Shown here one piece after another: positions 11,423 through 23,149 of a DNA stretch of 43,747 bases. The position numbers were made by a program, and so were the translations under genes. Within the stretch, counting starts at the first letter, position 1. Each line of letters begins with the position of its first letter. Below the pieces are notes generated by a model, which ran no database searches, was not told where the DNA came from, and was given only the letters and a program-made list of their open reading frames with translations. This DNA is from Chara braunii (Eukaryota; Streptophyta; Charophyceae; Charales; Characeae), in the NCBI GenBank assembly GCA_003427395.1, contig BFEA01000286.1, forward strand, positions 1,317,757 through 1,361,503. The letters are read 5' to 3'.

Positions 11423-11866
11423 CAACTCATAAGTGGATGAAATGATACCAGATTTTGCCGCTGGCAAGCCTTATACAAACTTGGACCCAGGTCTAGCTCC
11501 TAGAATCCCTCAATTTAAAGGAACTTTTTTAGAATGATCACATCATCATTCCACTCACGGTCATTCAAACGTTTTTGTCTCTCTCAATGGTACCGGAAGC
11601 CCTCCGGCTAGATCCAAAAAGAAATTCATCCGGTTGATACCTTTGTTGCACCTGAGGAGAACTCAAGTGAGTCAGGAATAACCCCCGAATTGTCTTGTAA
11701 ACTTATAAACTTCATGGAGTTGTTAGACATAGTCTGAACGAACCATTAAGAGAAAAATCATTATTTCCAAAGTTCTTATCCATGTCTTGTCAAATACTCA
11801 AGATATTGACCCGTAGTTACTCTCAGTGTCACCTCAAGCAGCATCGCTAAAAAATATGACAAATTT
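11423..11866. other. Non-coding stretch
   Basis: AT-rich sequence in which I see no gene and no clear repeat. Confidence 0.4.
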
Positions 11867-12249
11867 CATACATTCGGTCTTAAGCTGAGAAATAAAAATT
11901 CGGCATATATGAACATCATACATCCGACTAAGCTTAGGGAGTTAAAACTCAATATGAAAATTATACATCCAGTCAGAAATGGGAAATAAACATTCAAATT
12001 TAACTTCATACATCTAAGCATCGTCGAGAAATGAAGGGTTGTATACCATACATTCGACTTTAGTTGGGAAATGGAAAGCCTCCCTGAAATCAATACATCC
12101 AAACTAGCTGGGAAATAAATACTTAGGTTATACCATACATTCAACTAAAGCAAAAGAATTGACAACTCGGCATACACCATACATCCGACCTTTGTTGAGA
12201 AATGTGAGTTTAACCTGAAATTCATACATCAAGATAAACTGAAAAATAT
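11867..12249. repeat. Degenerate minisatellite, nine units of about 45 bp
   Basis: The start word CATACATCCGAC (with variants) recurs at 11867, 11917, 11962, 12007, 12047, 12092, 12134, 12178 and 12223. About 15 bases later most copies carry GGGAAAT or GAGAAAT. The period is 40-50 bp, most often 45. The array abuts the broken 3' end of LINE A. Confidence 0.8.
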
Positions 12250-14386
12250 ATAGATAGGCGCCTCCTCTCTCATCAATGGTTCCCAGTGAGGTGGAAGTGC
12301 TTTTAGAATTGCCAAATAGTTCGTCTGTAACGAGTGAAGTCTAGGGAGGATCTTCCTCATCTCATATAAGGAACGCCATCCCTGACGTTCCACGTCCCAG
12401 ATATGGATTACCTGAAGCACCCCTTTTTCTATCCACAATCTGACAAAATTGTCTGCCCTAGCCGCTGTACTAAAGGGGGCCCCAGACTCACCTTTGATGA
12501 GCGGATTATCAAAAAGCATTTGTCTCGCCACTTCTGATTTCGTCGAAGGATCCCTCCATGGGGAGGGTCTGATTATACTCCATGTTTTAAGGATACCTGT
12601 CCAAACTCTAGATTTAACTTTTCTTTTCAGCATATCCGTTTGCAGCAAGCAAGCCCAAACGTGGTCATTCTCTTCCAAGGACTAATCATTTTTAAAAATA
12701 TATTCTGCTAACTTAATCCACATGCCTTTACTCTCGTTCTCCAGCAAGGTTTTCACTACCCATTTTCCTAGCAATGTGATATTTTGATCTCTCAGGTCCA
12801 GCACACCTAGACCCCCTTTGTCCCTAGGGAAGGAAATGGTGTCCCAAGCCACTCGAGTGATAAGCCCCTGGTCTTCCGTAGCCTATGGTTTCCACAGGCA
12901 CCTTGCTGAGACTCTTTTAATTGCAGAGTAGGCACCGTCCCCCAATCAGTAGACCACTAGAGGGAACCACAGAAGAGAAAAGGCCGCCGAGGATAAATCC
13001 AATGCTCTCCCGAACAGGGAGAGTTCATGATTTATAATCCACCCAATGATTCTGGCACAAAGTTTCTCCTGTAAAGTCTTGTCTTGATCAGCAGAACAAT
13101 CTATTAATGAAGCTTGTACTCCCAGGAATCGCTCTGAAGAGCCTGCTGGTATCTGACGAAGGCCCCATTGCACACAGAGGGTAAAGGGGGGGGGGGAGAA
13201 AGTATGCAGATTTGTCCCAATTAATAGATGACTCAGAAAGATGACAATATTCGTCCAGAATTAGTCTTAGTTCAGTTAGTGCTAGTACCGTGTTTTCGCA
13301 GGCTATCGTGAGATCATCTGCGATTGCTCCTCCCCTCCAATGGATGGATGGGGAGAGTTTTAACCCTGTTATTTTTGGGGTGTATCTAATGTTGTCCAGT
13401 AGGACTTCAAGTTGCAACACGAAAAGAAGCGGCGCCAAGGGACAACCCTGGCGCAATGACCGAGACGGTTCAAAGTCTTCGGACAGGTGCCCATTTACTA
13501 TGACCGATGAAGATGCCTGAGCATACATAGCTTTAACGCAGGTACAAAATTGTGGGCCAAAGCCCATTTTAGACTAGGTGGTAAGGACAAAAGTCCAACC
13601 TACCTTGTCATAAGCCTTCTCCATATCAAGGAGGAGGACTGCCACTTCTCGCTTTTCGTTCGAAATTACGTCCAGCGCCTCAAGGGTTGACATTATGTTT
13701 TCAAAGATAGAGCGACCCTTCACAAACACGCCCTGTTTCTGACCTACCAACGAGGGGAGAAGCTCGGCCAGGCGCAACGTCTGGGCTTTAGCCAAAATTT
13801 TGTAAGCCACGTTGAGAACGGAGATCGGTCTATAGTTTTTTACCTCAGATTTATCACCTTTCTTGTAGAGTAGGGAGATTACCTCTTTTAAGAAGCTTTT
13901 AGGGAGGGAACCCTTGGACCTTATGTTATTATAAACTTCGCACAGAAACGGGTCAAAGGCCGGCCAGCAAGCAGTGTACAATTCCACCGGCAGACCGTCA
14001 AGGCCTGGGCATTTACCCAGGCCATCTTTTTAACTGCCTGGGTAAGTTCTTCCACTATAAATGGTTCCTCCAAATCTTTAGTTGTAGCTGTTGGAAGATA
14101 CTTCGTTCTTCTGTTTCAGAAGCTACAGCTCAACGATCGGTGTCTAGTGAATCAAAGGGTCTCCTTGTTGTGATGATATCCCTGAAATAATCGTAGGCAT
14201 TGGCACACATAGTCTCTATGTCCGAAGATGGAGTGGGGTCTATGGCAAATGGGTGTCTTACCTCCCTTATCAAGAGTTTAGCTTGACGCAGGATTAGGGA
14301 TCTAAAAGATAATTTAGTCATTCTATCGTACCCTATGATACCCCAAATTTTTAACCATTCCAACCATTCCGTTTGTTTTGGGATTT
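12249..14386 (-). pseudogene. LINE A ORF2 remnant (reverse transcriptase)
   Basis: Broken LINE reverse transcriptase. Visible RT blocks, 5' to 3', are VIGYDRM-like linker text (IIGYDRMTKLSF), DGLPVELY, YRPISVLN, motif A DMEKAYDKVGW, motif B RQGCPLAPLLFV, motif C IADDL with the catalytic Asp pair, INWDKS and FLGV. Lesions: a TGA near 14130, a frameshift between about 13990 and 14030, a TAG at 13574, a frameshift in the 11-base G run at 13186-13196, a TGA at 12946, and TAGs at 12883 and 12682. It once copied its own RNA by target-primed reverse transcription. It cannot encode a working protein now. Confidence 0.9.
14376..14386. repeat. Target-site duplication of LINE B, left copy
   Basis: TTTTGGGATTT next to the T run of the LINE B tail. 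The identical word occurs at 22586-22596. In LINE A sense it encodes part of EIPK. Confidence 0.9.
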
Positions 14387-14692
14387 TTTTTTTTTTTTTT
14401 TTGGAAAGGTCATCCATATATAGCAACAAATAAGGGACGAGGCCGGGGACCTCACAATTCAACCCGGAGTTATCCTGGCAGCCTCAGCCAGTTTAGCTTA
14501 TAAACAGTGCCAGACCCCAGCTTCTGCTATCTGACAAAATTAACTAGCTGGAAACCGGGTCCAGCGTCCCTTTAGCAACCTAGCTTTCCAAAATTAACCT
14601 TAAAGCACAAAAAAGGAGCTCGTTCAATCTCATAAACATATGATAAACCACCTCAAAAGAGAAGACAGGTAGGCTCATTAACCATATCACTG

Positions 14693-17600
14693 TTACGCTC
14701 GAAGTCCAGACCCGTCCTGTTCAGATTGAAGTAGCCAATTTTTAAACGACAAATGCCCATCTTGTGAGACCGAAACCCACTGATTAAGAAGGGGCCAGGT
14801 ACTACGAAACCACAGAAGTCCTTTCCCCTGGCTCCCTGTACATTTTTTCCAATCTGTCAAAACCATTAGTCGTATACTTTTTCTGATATGGTGTTACTGT
14901 TGTTGAAGTGGTACCTTTTCCCCCTTGAAGACCACTACATTCCTTGCATTCCAAATAGTGAACATAATAGTTGCCCTGCAAACCAATGTCACATATCCCC
15001 GCCCATTCGCATTGTACATATTCTGGGCGGGGAGTGTAGCATACAGAATCCAGTCATCGGACCAAGGGAAGGAGTCTCCAGACAAACTATTCCACATCAG
15101 TGTCCACCACAACCAAACTTCATCCGCCAGTGGGCATTGAAGCCATAGGTGGGAATTGGATTCCCACCCCCACTCGCATCTCTTACATGTTGTGGGCACG
15201 TCCATGCCTTTGGTCGCCAGCCATTGGGCGGTGGGAACCACCTGGAGGGACTGCAGCCACAACAGGCTCGCATACTTCTGGTTAGGAATCTTTCGTAGTG
15301 CATCCCATAGTAAGAGCCAGTTTGGCTGATTACTATAAGAACCCTTTAGTTTACATAGTCTATCTGCTGCTAGGCGAAGCGGCGTGAGCTCTGATTTGGA
15401 TTGCAGCCATTTGATCCCCACCTTTGTCTTATACCAACAAAGGGGGGTGGGTTCATCCATCAGGGAGCCCCTGGGTTGCCCACCCCATACATAGAGAAGG
15501 GGTTCTACCGTAAAGTGATCCCCTTTCCCTATATATAATATCTGTTTTTTATAGGGGCAAACCCGAAGCTCCACCAGGCCCACTATCGTGTCCACATTTC
15601 TTTCTTGAATCAGGCGTAGGAGTCCTTTCTCCTTTTTTGTTGGATCTAATCGCCGTTCTTCTATTTTCATCTCACCTGCCAGCTCCGGGTCCACCACTTT
15701 CCAGAACTGATCAGGCTTGTCATCCGGTTGAACCCAGGCTCCAGCGGTATATTCCATAGATGCCTTCAGTCTGGAGCTCCATTCGGAGGAAAATGCAGCT
15801 TTTAGTCTAGCCAGATTTTCGGGGACATTTTTCAGTCGAGGTAGTAGCGTGCGAATCTGTTCTTATGAAAACCAGTCTTTTGTCTCTTCGTCCCAGAGGT
15901 GCTTAACTCTTGATACGCCTTTTTCAATCCAGGCTCGGCCAAAGTTGCCCTCCCCCCCTGTTGCAGAGAAGGGGGTCCCACTGGGAGACATATCAAGGTA
16001 TTATCAAACAGATTTTGGTTGGCTATTTCCAGTTTTGTTCCCGGTATTATAATCGCCTGAGGGCATAAGTGTTTCCAGGCCTGCAGAATGCCCTTCCAGA
16101 TCTTAGATTTAACTCTTCGGTTTAGGAAACTGGACATCATGCAACATTGCCATACTTCTCTTGGCTCAGAGATATTCCACTCTTTTCCAAGAATGTACTC
16201 TGCTATTCGGATCCACAATTTGGAGGGATTATCGAAGCAGGCTTTTATAATCCATTTAGCAAGCAAAGCTTAGTTTTGCTTCTGAGGATTCAAAAGCCCC
16301 AACCCTCCCTGGTCCCTTAGCCTAGTGATGGCTTCCCAGGCCACCTTATTAATGTAGCCCTGTTCTTCATTAGCTGATGGCTTCCACAGATACCTTGCAG
16401 CCACCTATTTAATTTCCTTGTATGAATCGGCACCCAACAGGCATATCGAGAGGGGAAACCATAAGATAGAAAAGGCCGCCGTTGACAGCATTATGGCTCT
16501 GCCAAATAGAGAGAGCTTATAGTTGCGTAGCCAGCCATTGATCCTCGCCGAAACTTTGCCTGACAAAAGTTGGTCTTGGGTTTTTTAGCAGTCCGATAAT
16601 GAAACCAAAACCCCCAAGAACCTCTCAGAGTTTTCTGACGGAACCGATCTAAGTCCCCAGTTAACCTTTAATTCAAAGATATCAGGTAAAATGTAAACGG
16701 ACTTGGACCAATTAATAGAAGCTTCAGAAAGAGCACAATACTCATCCAGAACTCTTCGCACCTCTCCTAGGGATGCCGGGGAGTTTCCGCAGGCGACTGT
16801 AAAGTCATCTGCGAGAGCTCCCCCTTTCCACTCAAGGGAGGGGTTGAGTTTAAGTCCAACTATCTGATCATTAAATCTAATATTGTCCAAAAGAACTTCT
16901 AATTGAAACACAAATAATAATGGGGTTAGGGGGCACCCTTGCCGTAGCGAACGGGTAAGGGAAAATTCCTCAGAAAGATGCCCATCGACCATGACTTAGG
17001 AGACATCATTTGCATGCATCGCATGCACCTAGTTGGTGAAACCAGGCCCGAATCCCATCTTAGCCAGCGTGGTAGAAACAAAGGCCCACCCTACTTTATC
17101 GTACGCTTTCTCCATATCTAGGAGGAGGATCGCTACATCCCGCTTTTCTGCGCCAATCACTTCCAAGGCCTGTATCGCAGTAAGGATATTCTCGAATATG
17201 GACCGGCCTCTGACGAAAGCCCCTTGTTCCCACCTTACCAGCTGGGGGAGAACAGATTTCAAGCGCATAGCAATGACTTTTGCTAATATCTTATAAACAA
17301 CATTCATAACTGATATTGGGCGGTAGTTGCGAATTTCTTTTTTATCTCCCTTTTATAGAGGAGCGCTATGAACCCTCTTACGAAAGTCTTCGGAAGAGCG
17401 CCTGTATGCAGGGCTTTATTATAAATTTGACACAGGAAAGGAGCGAAAGCGACCCATGTACTGAAAAAAAGCTCAACTGGAAGGCCATCGATGCCAGGGC
17501 ATTTGCCCTTCGCCATATGTTGCACCGCTTGGTGAAGTTCCATTTCCGTAAAAGGGGCATCCATCGCCTCCTTAGTCTGCATGCAGATGCTGACTTTTGT

Positions 17601-18955
17601 CCTGGACCAAAAGTCTGAGTTTAATTATAGATTTGTGTCGAGGCTATCAAAAGGTCTGCGGGTAGATACTATATCCTGGAAGTAGTCCCTCGCATAGGTA
17701 CATAGGTCCATAGCGTCTACTGCTGCATGGCTTCTCAGATCAAAAGGGTGAATAAGTTCCCTAGTTACCGTTTTAATCTGTCTTAAAATTAGAGATCTAA
17801 AAGTTAATCTAGGCATTCTATCGTAGCCTACAATGCCTCGTAATTCAAGCCATTCCAACCACTGTGTTTGCTTTTGTATCTCTAGAGCTTCTAGGGAGGC
17901 GAGAGCAGAGAGTCTTTTATCAGTCCAAAATAAGTCTGCAAACTGGTCCTGACCCAGATTTGCCTCTGCTTCCTCCACCAGCCTGATAATCTTTTGCTCT
18001 TTCCACACCCTGTTGGCAACTTTTACACGAGAGAACACTATAAGTGCTTCCCTTATGATAGCCACACCCACATCGGCCCAGTGGTCCTCTGAGTCGAAAA
18101 GGTCCTTAGCCTCCAACCACCCCTGCATTTGAGAGACTATCCACTGCGGGATACCTTGGTCTTTCAAAATGCTAGTATTTAACCGGAAAGGGGGACGGGA
18201 GGTCTGAACCAAGTCAGTAGAGACCACATCTATGTAAACTGGGTAGTGGTCAGCGATATCAGAGACACAATAATCAGCATGGATGCAACGCTCCCACAGA
18301 ACCCCGCGGGACACAATGAGGTCTAGTCTTCTACGGGGCTGTGACAGGTTGGGTTCCGGCTTGGGACCGTACCACGTGAATCCATGGTCCTCTGGATTCA
18401 TGATCCGGTAAGTGTCTGTGAGGACTTGGATCTCGAACAATGTCATCAGTAGTGTGCTATCTGATCGTAATGGGAAGGGGTCGGGAGAATCCAATCCCAG
18501 GTTCAAGGTGGTGTTCCAGTCACCGAGAATTGCTAAGTTCTCGGTATCCGGAAGACAAGCGGACAAATTAGAAAAAAATTCAGTTCTAGCAATATAATAT
18601 GAAGGAGCATATAAAGACATGACTCCCCAGTGTTCCATCCCCATTTCAATTTTTACCCAGGCAAAACGACCACCCGGGTCTGCATATGAATCTAGTATAA
18701 TGCCGTCCAAGTCCTTGTGTAACAAGATTGCAACACCGCCCTTTGAACCGTCTGCTGGAGTCCAGATCTGCTGCCCCGGTCACCAGTTCCGAGCCTCCTG
18801 AATCTTATCCAAATTCAATTTAGTTTCCTGTAAGCATATCATTTGTGCATGTTTAGAATAAAACCACGCAGAAAGCTGTGATTTCTTCTGTCTGCTGTAT
18901 CCCCAAGACCTTTGACATTCCAGCTCACTAGTCTTACCCTACTGGGCAGCACCAT
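14693..18955 (-). pseudogene. LINE B ORF2: endonuclease, reverse transcriptase, CCHC finger
   Basis: The ATG at 18955 gives MVLPSRVRLVSWNVKGLGD, the usual endonuclease start. Further endonuclease marks: MICLQETKL, GGVAILLH, SLYAPS, GDWN (catalytic Asp and Asn) and ADHYPV (the usual SDH has become ADH). RT marks follow: DGLPVELF, RPISVMN, DMEKAYDKVGW, RQGCPLTPLLFV, LADDF, NWSKS, FLGV. The C-terminal finger is CKRC...HLWLQC (C-x2-C-x8-H-x4-C, zf-RVT type). Homology with LINE C continues past the TAA at 14894 to a stop at 14693. Lesions: frameshifts near 18850, 17350 and 15838, and in-frame stops at 18780, 17625, 17029, 16996, 16585, 16405, 16270 and 14894. Non-functional. Confidence 0.92.
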
Positions 18956-19088
18956 GAGCTGGGACGTCGCCGCCGGGGTGTTGGATGCGGCTATCAGCTT
19001 GGAGCTCGGAACGCAGTTGGCCAGCCGCTCGGACCGTGCTCGAAAATTTATCGCTTATGAGTATGTCCATGACCTCGACACTGGAAAT

Positions 19089-21654
19089 CTAGTCTGCAAT
19101 GACCATGGCAGATAGTTTTGACCCCACCCGTATTTTCTCCAATGAGTCCGTTTTCCTAGTAATAAAATCCATCAGGGGGTGCCATAGAGTCTTCCGTTTT
19201 GTCCATCCCTCATACCCATCAGACACCCAGGTGAGGCTCATAAACGCTATGTGCACTAACACCTTGTTGTTATCTGGCAGCACCGCTAAGTACCTCCCCA
19301 TCCTTGTCTCCTGCAGGAGTAAACAAGATCCTTGGTTGAATAGTACTTGCTCTGATGCCATTTTGATGAGAAGTTCATCCGACAAAGCAGACTGAACAGT
19401 GATAGAAGGAAGGGATAAAGACTCATCTTGGGCAATCATGGTAAGGACCATTACACCTTGGGGGGTATCTGAGCAAATCAGAGGAACGAAAATTTCCAAG
19501 TTAGGACCTGCAGATTTGTCACCTTTACCCAAAGTAGACATGGGGGATGCCTGAATTAGCGTTTTCTTAGTTGTCCTTGTGGAGGGTTTCCTTTTTTTGA
19601 CTGGGACAGCTAAGATTGCGGGTATCTCCCTAGGGTCAACCATCGCTTGTCCTTCCATCGTCGGAATGGGGATGCTGTCGTTGGATTTGGCTCTTTTGTT
19701 CGTGTTGAGCATAAAAACTCTCCCCGAATCTACTGCTGGATCGAAGTGGACTATTCCTTCTTGGAACAGTCCAGGGACCATGAATTCCAACATGTCCTGG
19801 GCAGACCCCTGGTCATCCACTAATTCTTCCGATTTTTTTGAAAGGCGGGGAGCGTTTTCCCCCATCACGCCAATTGCTGAGTCTTGGACTGTGCCATCGA
19901 CAGTGAGAGCAACACTCCCCGAGCGGGGTGTCACCGGAGGTTGGTCAGGAACTGGGGAATGTTGAACTTTTTGGTTCTTGTTCCCACTTGTCCTTTTCTG
20001 AATATCTCCGAACACATATGGGGTGGAGGAGTCCAGAGGGGGGACGTCCGAATTAGGGAATTTCAGCTTCCCTGTCCGGGTTTTGGACCTGTTTGATGGA
20101 TTGGGAGTAGCAGCTGCTGCAGCAGCGGCAAAGGCTTCGGCTGCTTTGGCCAATAGCTCTGCAGCAGCAGCAGCAGCAACGGTGTCCTCTGGTGCTGGGA
20201 CCTTGGCCTTACTGTCAATCAGTTGCACATGGGACGGATTATTTTTCAATTTAACCTGTACTGCCTCCACTTCCATCTGTGTCTTCGATAACTTCTCTGT
20301 GTTCTCCCCTTGTCCTTCTTCCTCCACTCCTCTTTCCCCCGGGGGGGGGGGGGTATCCTTCTTCCCTTCGGTCTTACGACGCTTTATTTTCCATAAGCTC
20401 TTCTTTCTGCCCTTTGTATCTTTGTGCCCCTTCAACTTCCCCAGGCCTCCTTTTCCCCCCCTCTATCCCCATCGGCCTTTTCCTCCTTATCCTTCATCTC
20501 CTTATCCTCCAAGACCCTTCTTTCTTCTTCCTTTTCCTTTTCCTTTTCCTTTTCCTGTATCTTCTCCCCCTTGTCCACTTCCTTCCCATCCTTTCCCTTG
20601 TCCCCTTTTTCCCTTACCTTCACCGCCTCTTCATCGCTGCCACCCTTTCCCTTTCCTTCTTCCTTCTCCTTCTCCTTCCCATTCTCCTTTCCCTTCTCCT
20701 TTCCCTTCTCTTTTTCCTTCTCTTTCCCCTTCTTTCCTTCATGCTCCTTCTCCTTCTCCTCCTTCCCCTTATCCTCCTTGTTGTCCTTGCCCTTGGAGGG
20801 GCGTTTCTTATCTTTCGAAGGGAAGTCTTTGTCGGTGTCTTTGTGGAAGAATTTCCTACACACCTTGCACCAGGGTGTAGAGGCGCAAACTACATCAATA
20901 TTCATAGATCCAAGTCAACGCATAGTTTTTTCCGATACCTTAATTTAGCGGACGGAACTAAATCAAAACGAATGTCACGCAAATCTGGAGATAGGGGGTG
21001 CTTGTAGGGTGAGTGAACTCTAATCACTTCCCCAAAAGCATCCTCAATGATTCCTTTCAGAGGGCCCATTGCCGACACCGGGACTTCCAGGCATCGAAGC
21101 CAAAAAAATTGTTGTCTCATGGCATCTCGTCATTCTGTCAGCTGTTTTTCGGACATCCAGGGCCGAAAGGACACAGAGTAGACAACTCCATCCAATTCTA
21201 CTCTGTCCTCTTTCGTCCTGAGCATCCATTTAGCTATTTGTTTAGCTGACGCCACGTACGAGGCCAAGTTCCTTCCCTCATTCCTGAATACTCCCCTTTT
21301 CGGGGGGGCACCAGATTCCTTTACTGCGTCCCATCCATTCTCATAGATGCGGACGAGTCTGTTTTTAACATTGGGTGGAAGGGAGGAAGCCTCATTCCCG
21401 AAAAAAATAGACACCGCATGTTCTTTTAACCAATCGACTTCCAAGCGGACTAGATCCGGGTTAATAACCACTTTCACACAATCCTCCCAAACTGTTACAG
21501 TACTTGGAGCAAGTCTGTGAGGCAGGATCCCATCAACGAAGCAAACACTTAGCAGATCTCGAATCCTTTCCTTTTCACTGTCCAGTGGAGGAGAAGAAAG
21601 TGTTACCGGAGGAATCGTGGTAGTTTCCGTGGAGGGGAGAGACATCGACGCCAT
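19089..21654 (-). pseudogene. LINE B ORF1 (RNA-binding chaperone type)
   Basis: The likely start is the ATG at 21654 (MASMSLPS); an upstream in-frame ATG at 21759 exists. The N-terminal region aligns with LINE C ORF1 (VDWLKEHAVSIFFGNEA versus the ISWLKQRTVVIIFRDEA block), resembling the DUF4283-type domain of plant LINE ORF1 proteins. A zinc-knuckle region reads CKVCRKFFH, but the final Cys is not at the expected place. After it comes a long Lys/Glu-rich run (about 20432-20800) and an Ala-rich segment (about 20100-20190). Lesions: a TGA at 21130 at a position that aligns without gaps, and frameshifts near 20904 and 20434. A 13-base G run lies at 20341-20353. ORF1 proteins of this type bind the element RNA. 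Confidence 0.85.
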
Positions 21655-22585
21655 GTTAGCCCCAGAGAAATACCAAAGCAAATTAAAATTTAACCAAAAA
21701 AGCAAAATTAACGGAATATTGATTCTCTTAACTGAAGCTTCTCTCTTAGTAGGCATCATAGGTGGGTGGGGAGGGTGCGAGAAACCGATGTCTGGAGGTC
21801 AGGAAAACTCCTACAGACAACGGCCATAAAGGACCATATACCTCTCGGACTCGGCAGCTGAAGAAAGGACGCCGCCTAACTGATACTCCGGAGGACAAAA
21901 ATCGAGTAGGCGACGAAGTTTATCGTAAGAAAACGGTTACCCCGAAGAAAAAATTAACACATATCGCCTTCTTGTCACCATGCATCCAGTCTATCGGTCC
22001 TCCCTTACCGCCTACAATTATCAGCAAGCCAATGAAGGGATCAAGGATAATCACTGCGCCCGTTGCAACCGGTAACACCCGGATGGCAAAATATCTTCTA
22101 TGTAGCTTGTTACTTGTTGACGAGACTTGTAGTCGCAGCTTTCTCATTCTCTAGTACGTCGGCACCAGCAGCACTTCCAGCACTCCTCGAGGCTTCTCTT
22201 GTTGGAGAGGAGTTCCGACTTCAGCACTGTGATGTCCTCCTTCCCTAGGAAAAACTCATCCTCTTTCCAAAGCAGTACTTCTCCTGGAGTGAGCGCTCGT
22301 AAGCTATCTCCAGACGGTAGTAGGCTGCCTGAGGACCTCCTCCGCGTCTTCTCCCCCTACTGTTGACAGAGTCAACCCTTCCTTCCCCTCTGGATCTAGT
22401 CCAGAAACCACCCTTCCTACAGGGAGACCTTGAAACTGACGAAGACGAAACCAATCCCCTTCGCCCCTGACGCGAGGGCAGGGACCGGTAACTTCCTGCG
22501 GCCCTGCCACCGCCGCTATTCCTGCTAGCGCAACGCAACGTGCTTCATGCAGCTTTTTCGAGTTTTTTCGAGATCCGTTTTTCCC
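21655..22585 (-). other. LINE B 5' UTR
   Basis: About 930 bp lie between the 5' boundary set by the target-site duplication and the ORF1 start. It should hold the internal promoter by analogy with other LINEs. I see no TATA-like signal and no conserved coding. Confidence 0.6.
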
Positions 22586-22745
22586 TTTTGGGATTTCTAG
22601 CTTCTCCAATTCCACTAGAGCTGTTTTCCTTTTCTCCGACCAAAAGAAGTCAGAGAATGGATCAGTGCCCATGAGGCTCTCCCCTTGTTGGATTTGCCTT
22701 CAGCTTGGTTGTTTCCTCTACAGTTGGTTTTGTTTTTCATTGGCG
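22586..22745 (-). pseudogene. LINE A, upstream fragment of ORF2
   Basis: The minus-strand frame reads DPFSDFFWSEKR...LEKLEIPK. This aligns with LINE B text DQFADLFWTDKR...LEALEIQK, the linker between endonuclease and RT. The frame continues at 14386 (QTEWLEW) after LINE B is removed. Upstream of about 22745 homology fades and the endonuclease is absent, so LINE A is 5'-truncated or deleted here. The first 11 bases (22586-22596) are the second copy of the LINE B target-site duplication. Confidence 0.85.
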
Positions 22746-22851
22746 TTGGCCTAACCGAAGCTGGGTAATGGCAGTGGATTTCCCCCCGCAAATTCCTTCC
22801 CTCGAATTGTCCAAATGTTGGGGGCGTGTCAAGGGTGCGGTCTGAGGGCAT

Positions 22852-22960
22852 CGCCACACCACTCTCGAAATGTGCAAAATGAGAATGAACTTTCCGCTAG
22901 AATCTGGCCAGTGGACCTGCCACATTTTTGTCTTTTTCACATTTCGAGAGTGGTGTGGCG
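22852..22960. repeat. Inverted repeat, 23-bp perfect arms (family 2)
   Basis: The arm at 22852-22874 is the exact reverse complement of 22938-22960 (core TTTCGAGAGTGGTGTGG). The spacer is 63 bp. The left arm with its inner flank (word CATTCTCATTTTGCACATTT on the minus strand) recurs at 26148-26190 next to another inverted repeat, so this is a dispersed family, probably the ends of a small DNA transposon. Confidence 0.7.
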
Positions 22961-22964
22961 AGGC

Positions 22965-23049
22965 CCTTGACAACGTGAATGGTCTATGCGCCCAAATTTT
23001 GTTTTATTTCGCTCCCCCGCCAAAAGTCAGGACCTTGACAACGTGAATG
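22965..23049. repeat. Direct repeat CCTTGACAACGTGAATG
   Basis: The 17-mer occurs at 22965-22981 and 23033-23049, 68 bp apart. The first copy directly follows the right arm of the inverted repeat. Confidence 0.7.
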
Positions 23050-23149
23050 ACCAGATTCGCTCTAACGAGCACCACTGGCTTAGCACGGCCTGGCCGTACG
23101 TTCTTGCCCGACGGCACACCAGCACCTCCAGCATGTCACGTGTCACGCC

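Larger units (their letters stand above)
12242..14386 (-). mobile_element. LINE A, downstream part (5' part is at 22586-22745)
   Basis: This is the 3' two thirds of an old LINE ORF2 on the minus strand. The element was cut in two by LINE B. Its coding frame reads ...LEIPK at the right fragment (near 22590) and QTEWLEW here, and the two join in frame once LINE B and one copy of the 11-bp duplication TTTTGGGATTT (14376-14386 and 22586-22596) are removed. The 3' end is lost: homology with LINEs B and C stops near 12245, before the CCHC finger, and the minisatellite begins there. No poly-A tail remains. Confidence 0.9.
14387..22585 (-). mobile_element. LINE B, complete but decayed, inserted into LINE A
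   Basis: An 8.2-kb non-LTR retrotransposon on the minus strand. Order on its sense strand: 5' UTR (22585-21655), ORF1 (21654-19089), a 133-bp spacer, ORF2 (18955-14693), a 3' UTR of about 290 bp and a poly-A tail (T run 14387-14402 on the plus strand). It is flanked by perfect 11-bp target-site duplications TTTTGGGATTT at 14376-14386 and 22586-22596. The host site lies inside LINE A ORF2. Endonuclease, RT and CCHC finger order places it with plant L1-like LINEs. Confidence 0.93.

Noticed and set aside
11867-12249. CRISPR-like array
   Set aside because: The units are degenerate along their whole length without constant repeats and unique spacers, and the context is eukaryotic.
20023-20948. 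Long plus-strand open frames rich in Pro, Ser, Phe and Leu
   Set aside because: They are the complementary strand of the Lys/Glu-rich and Ala-rich parts of LINE B ORF1.
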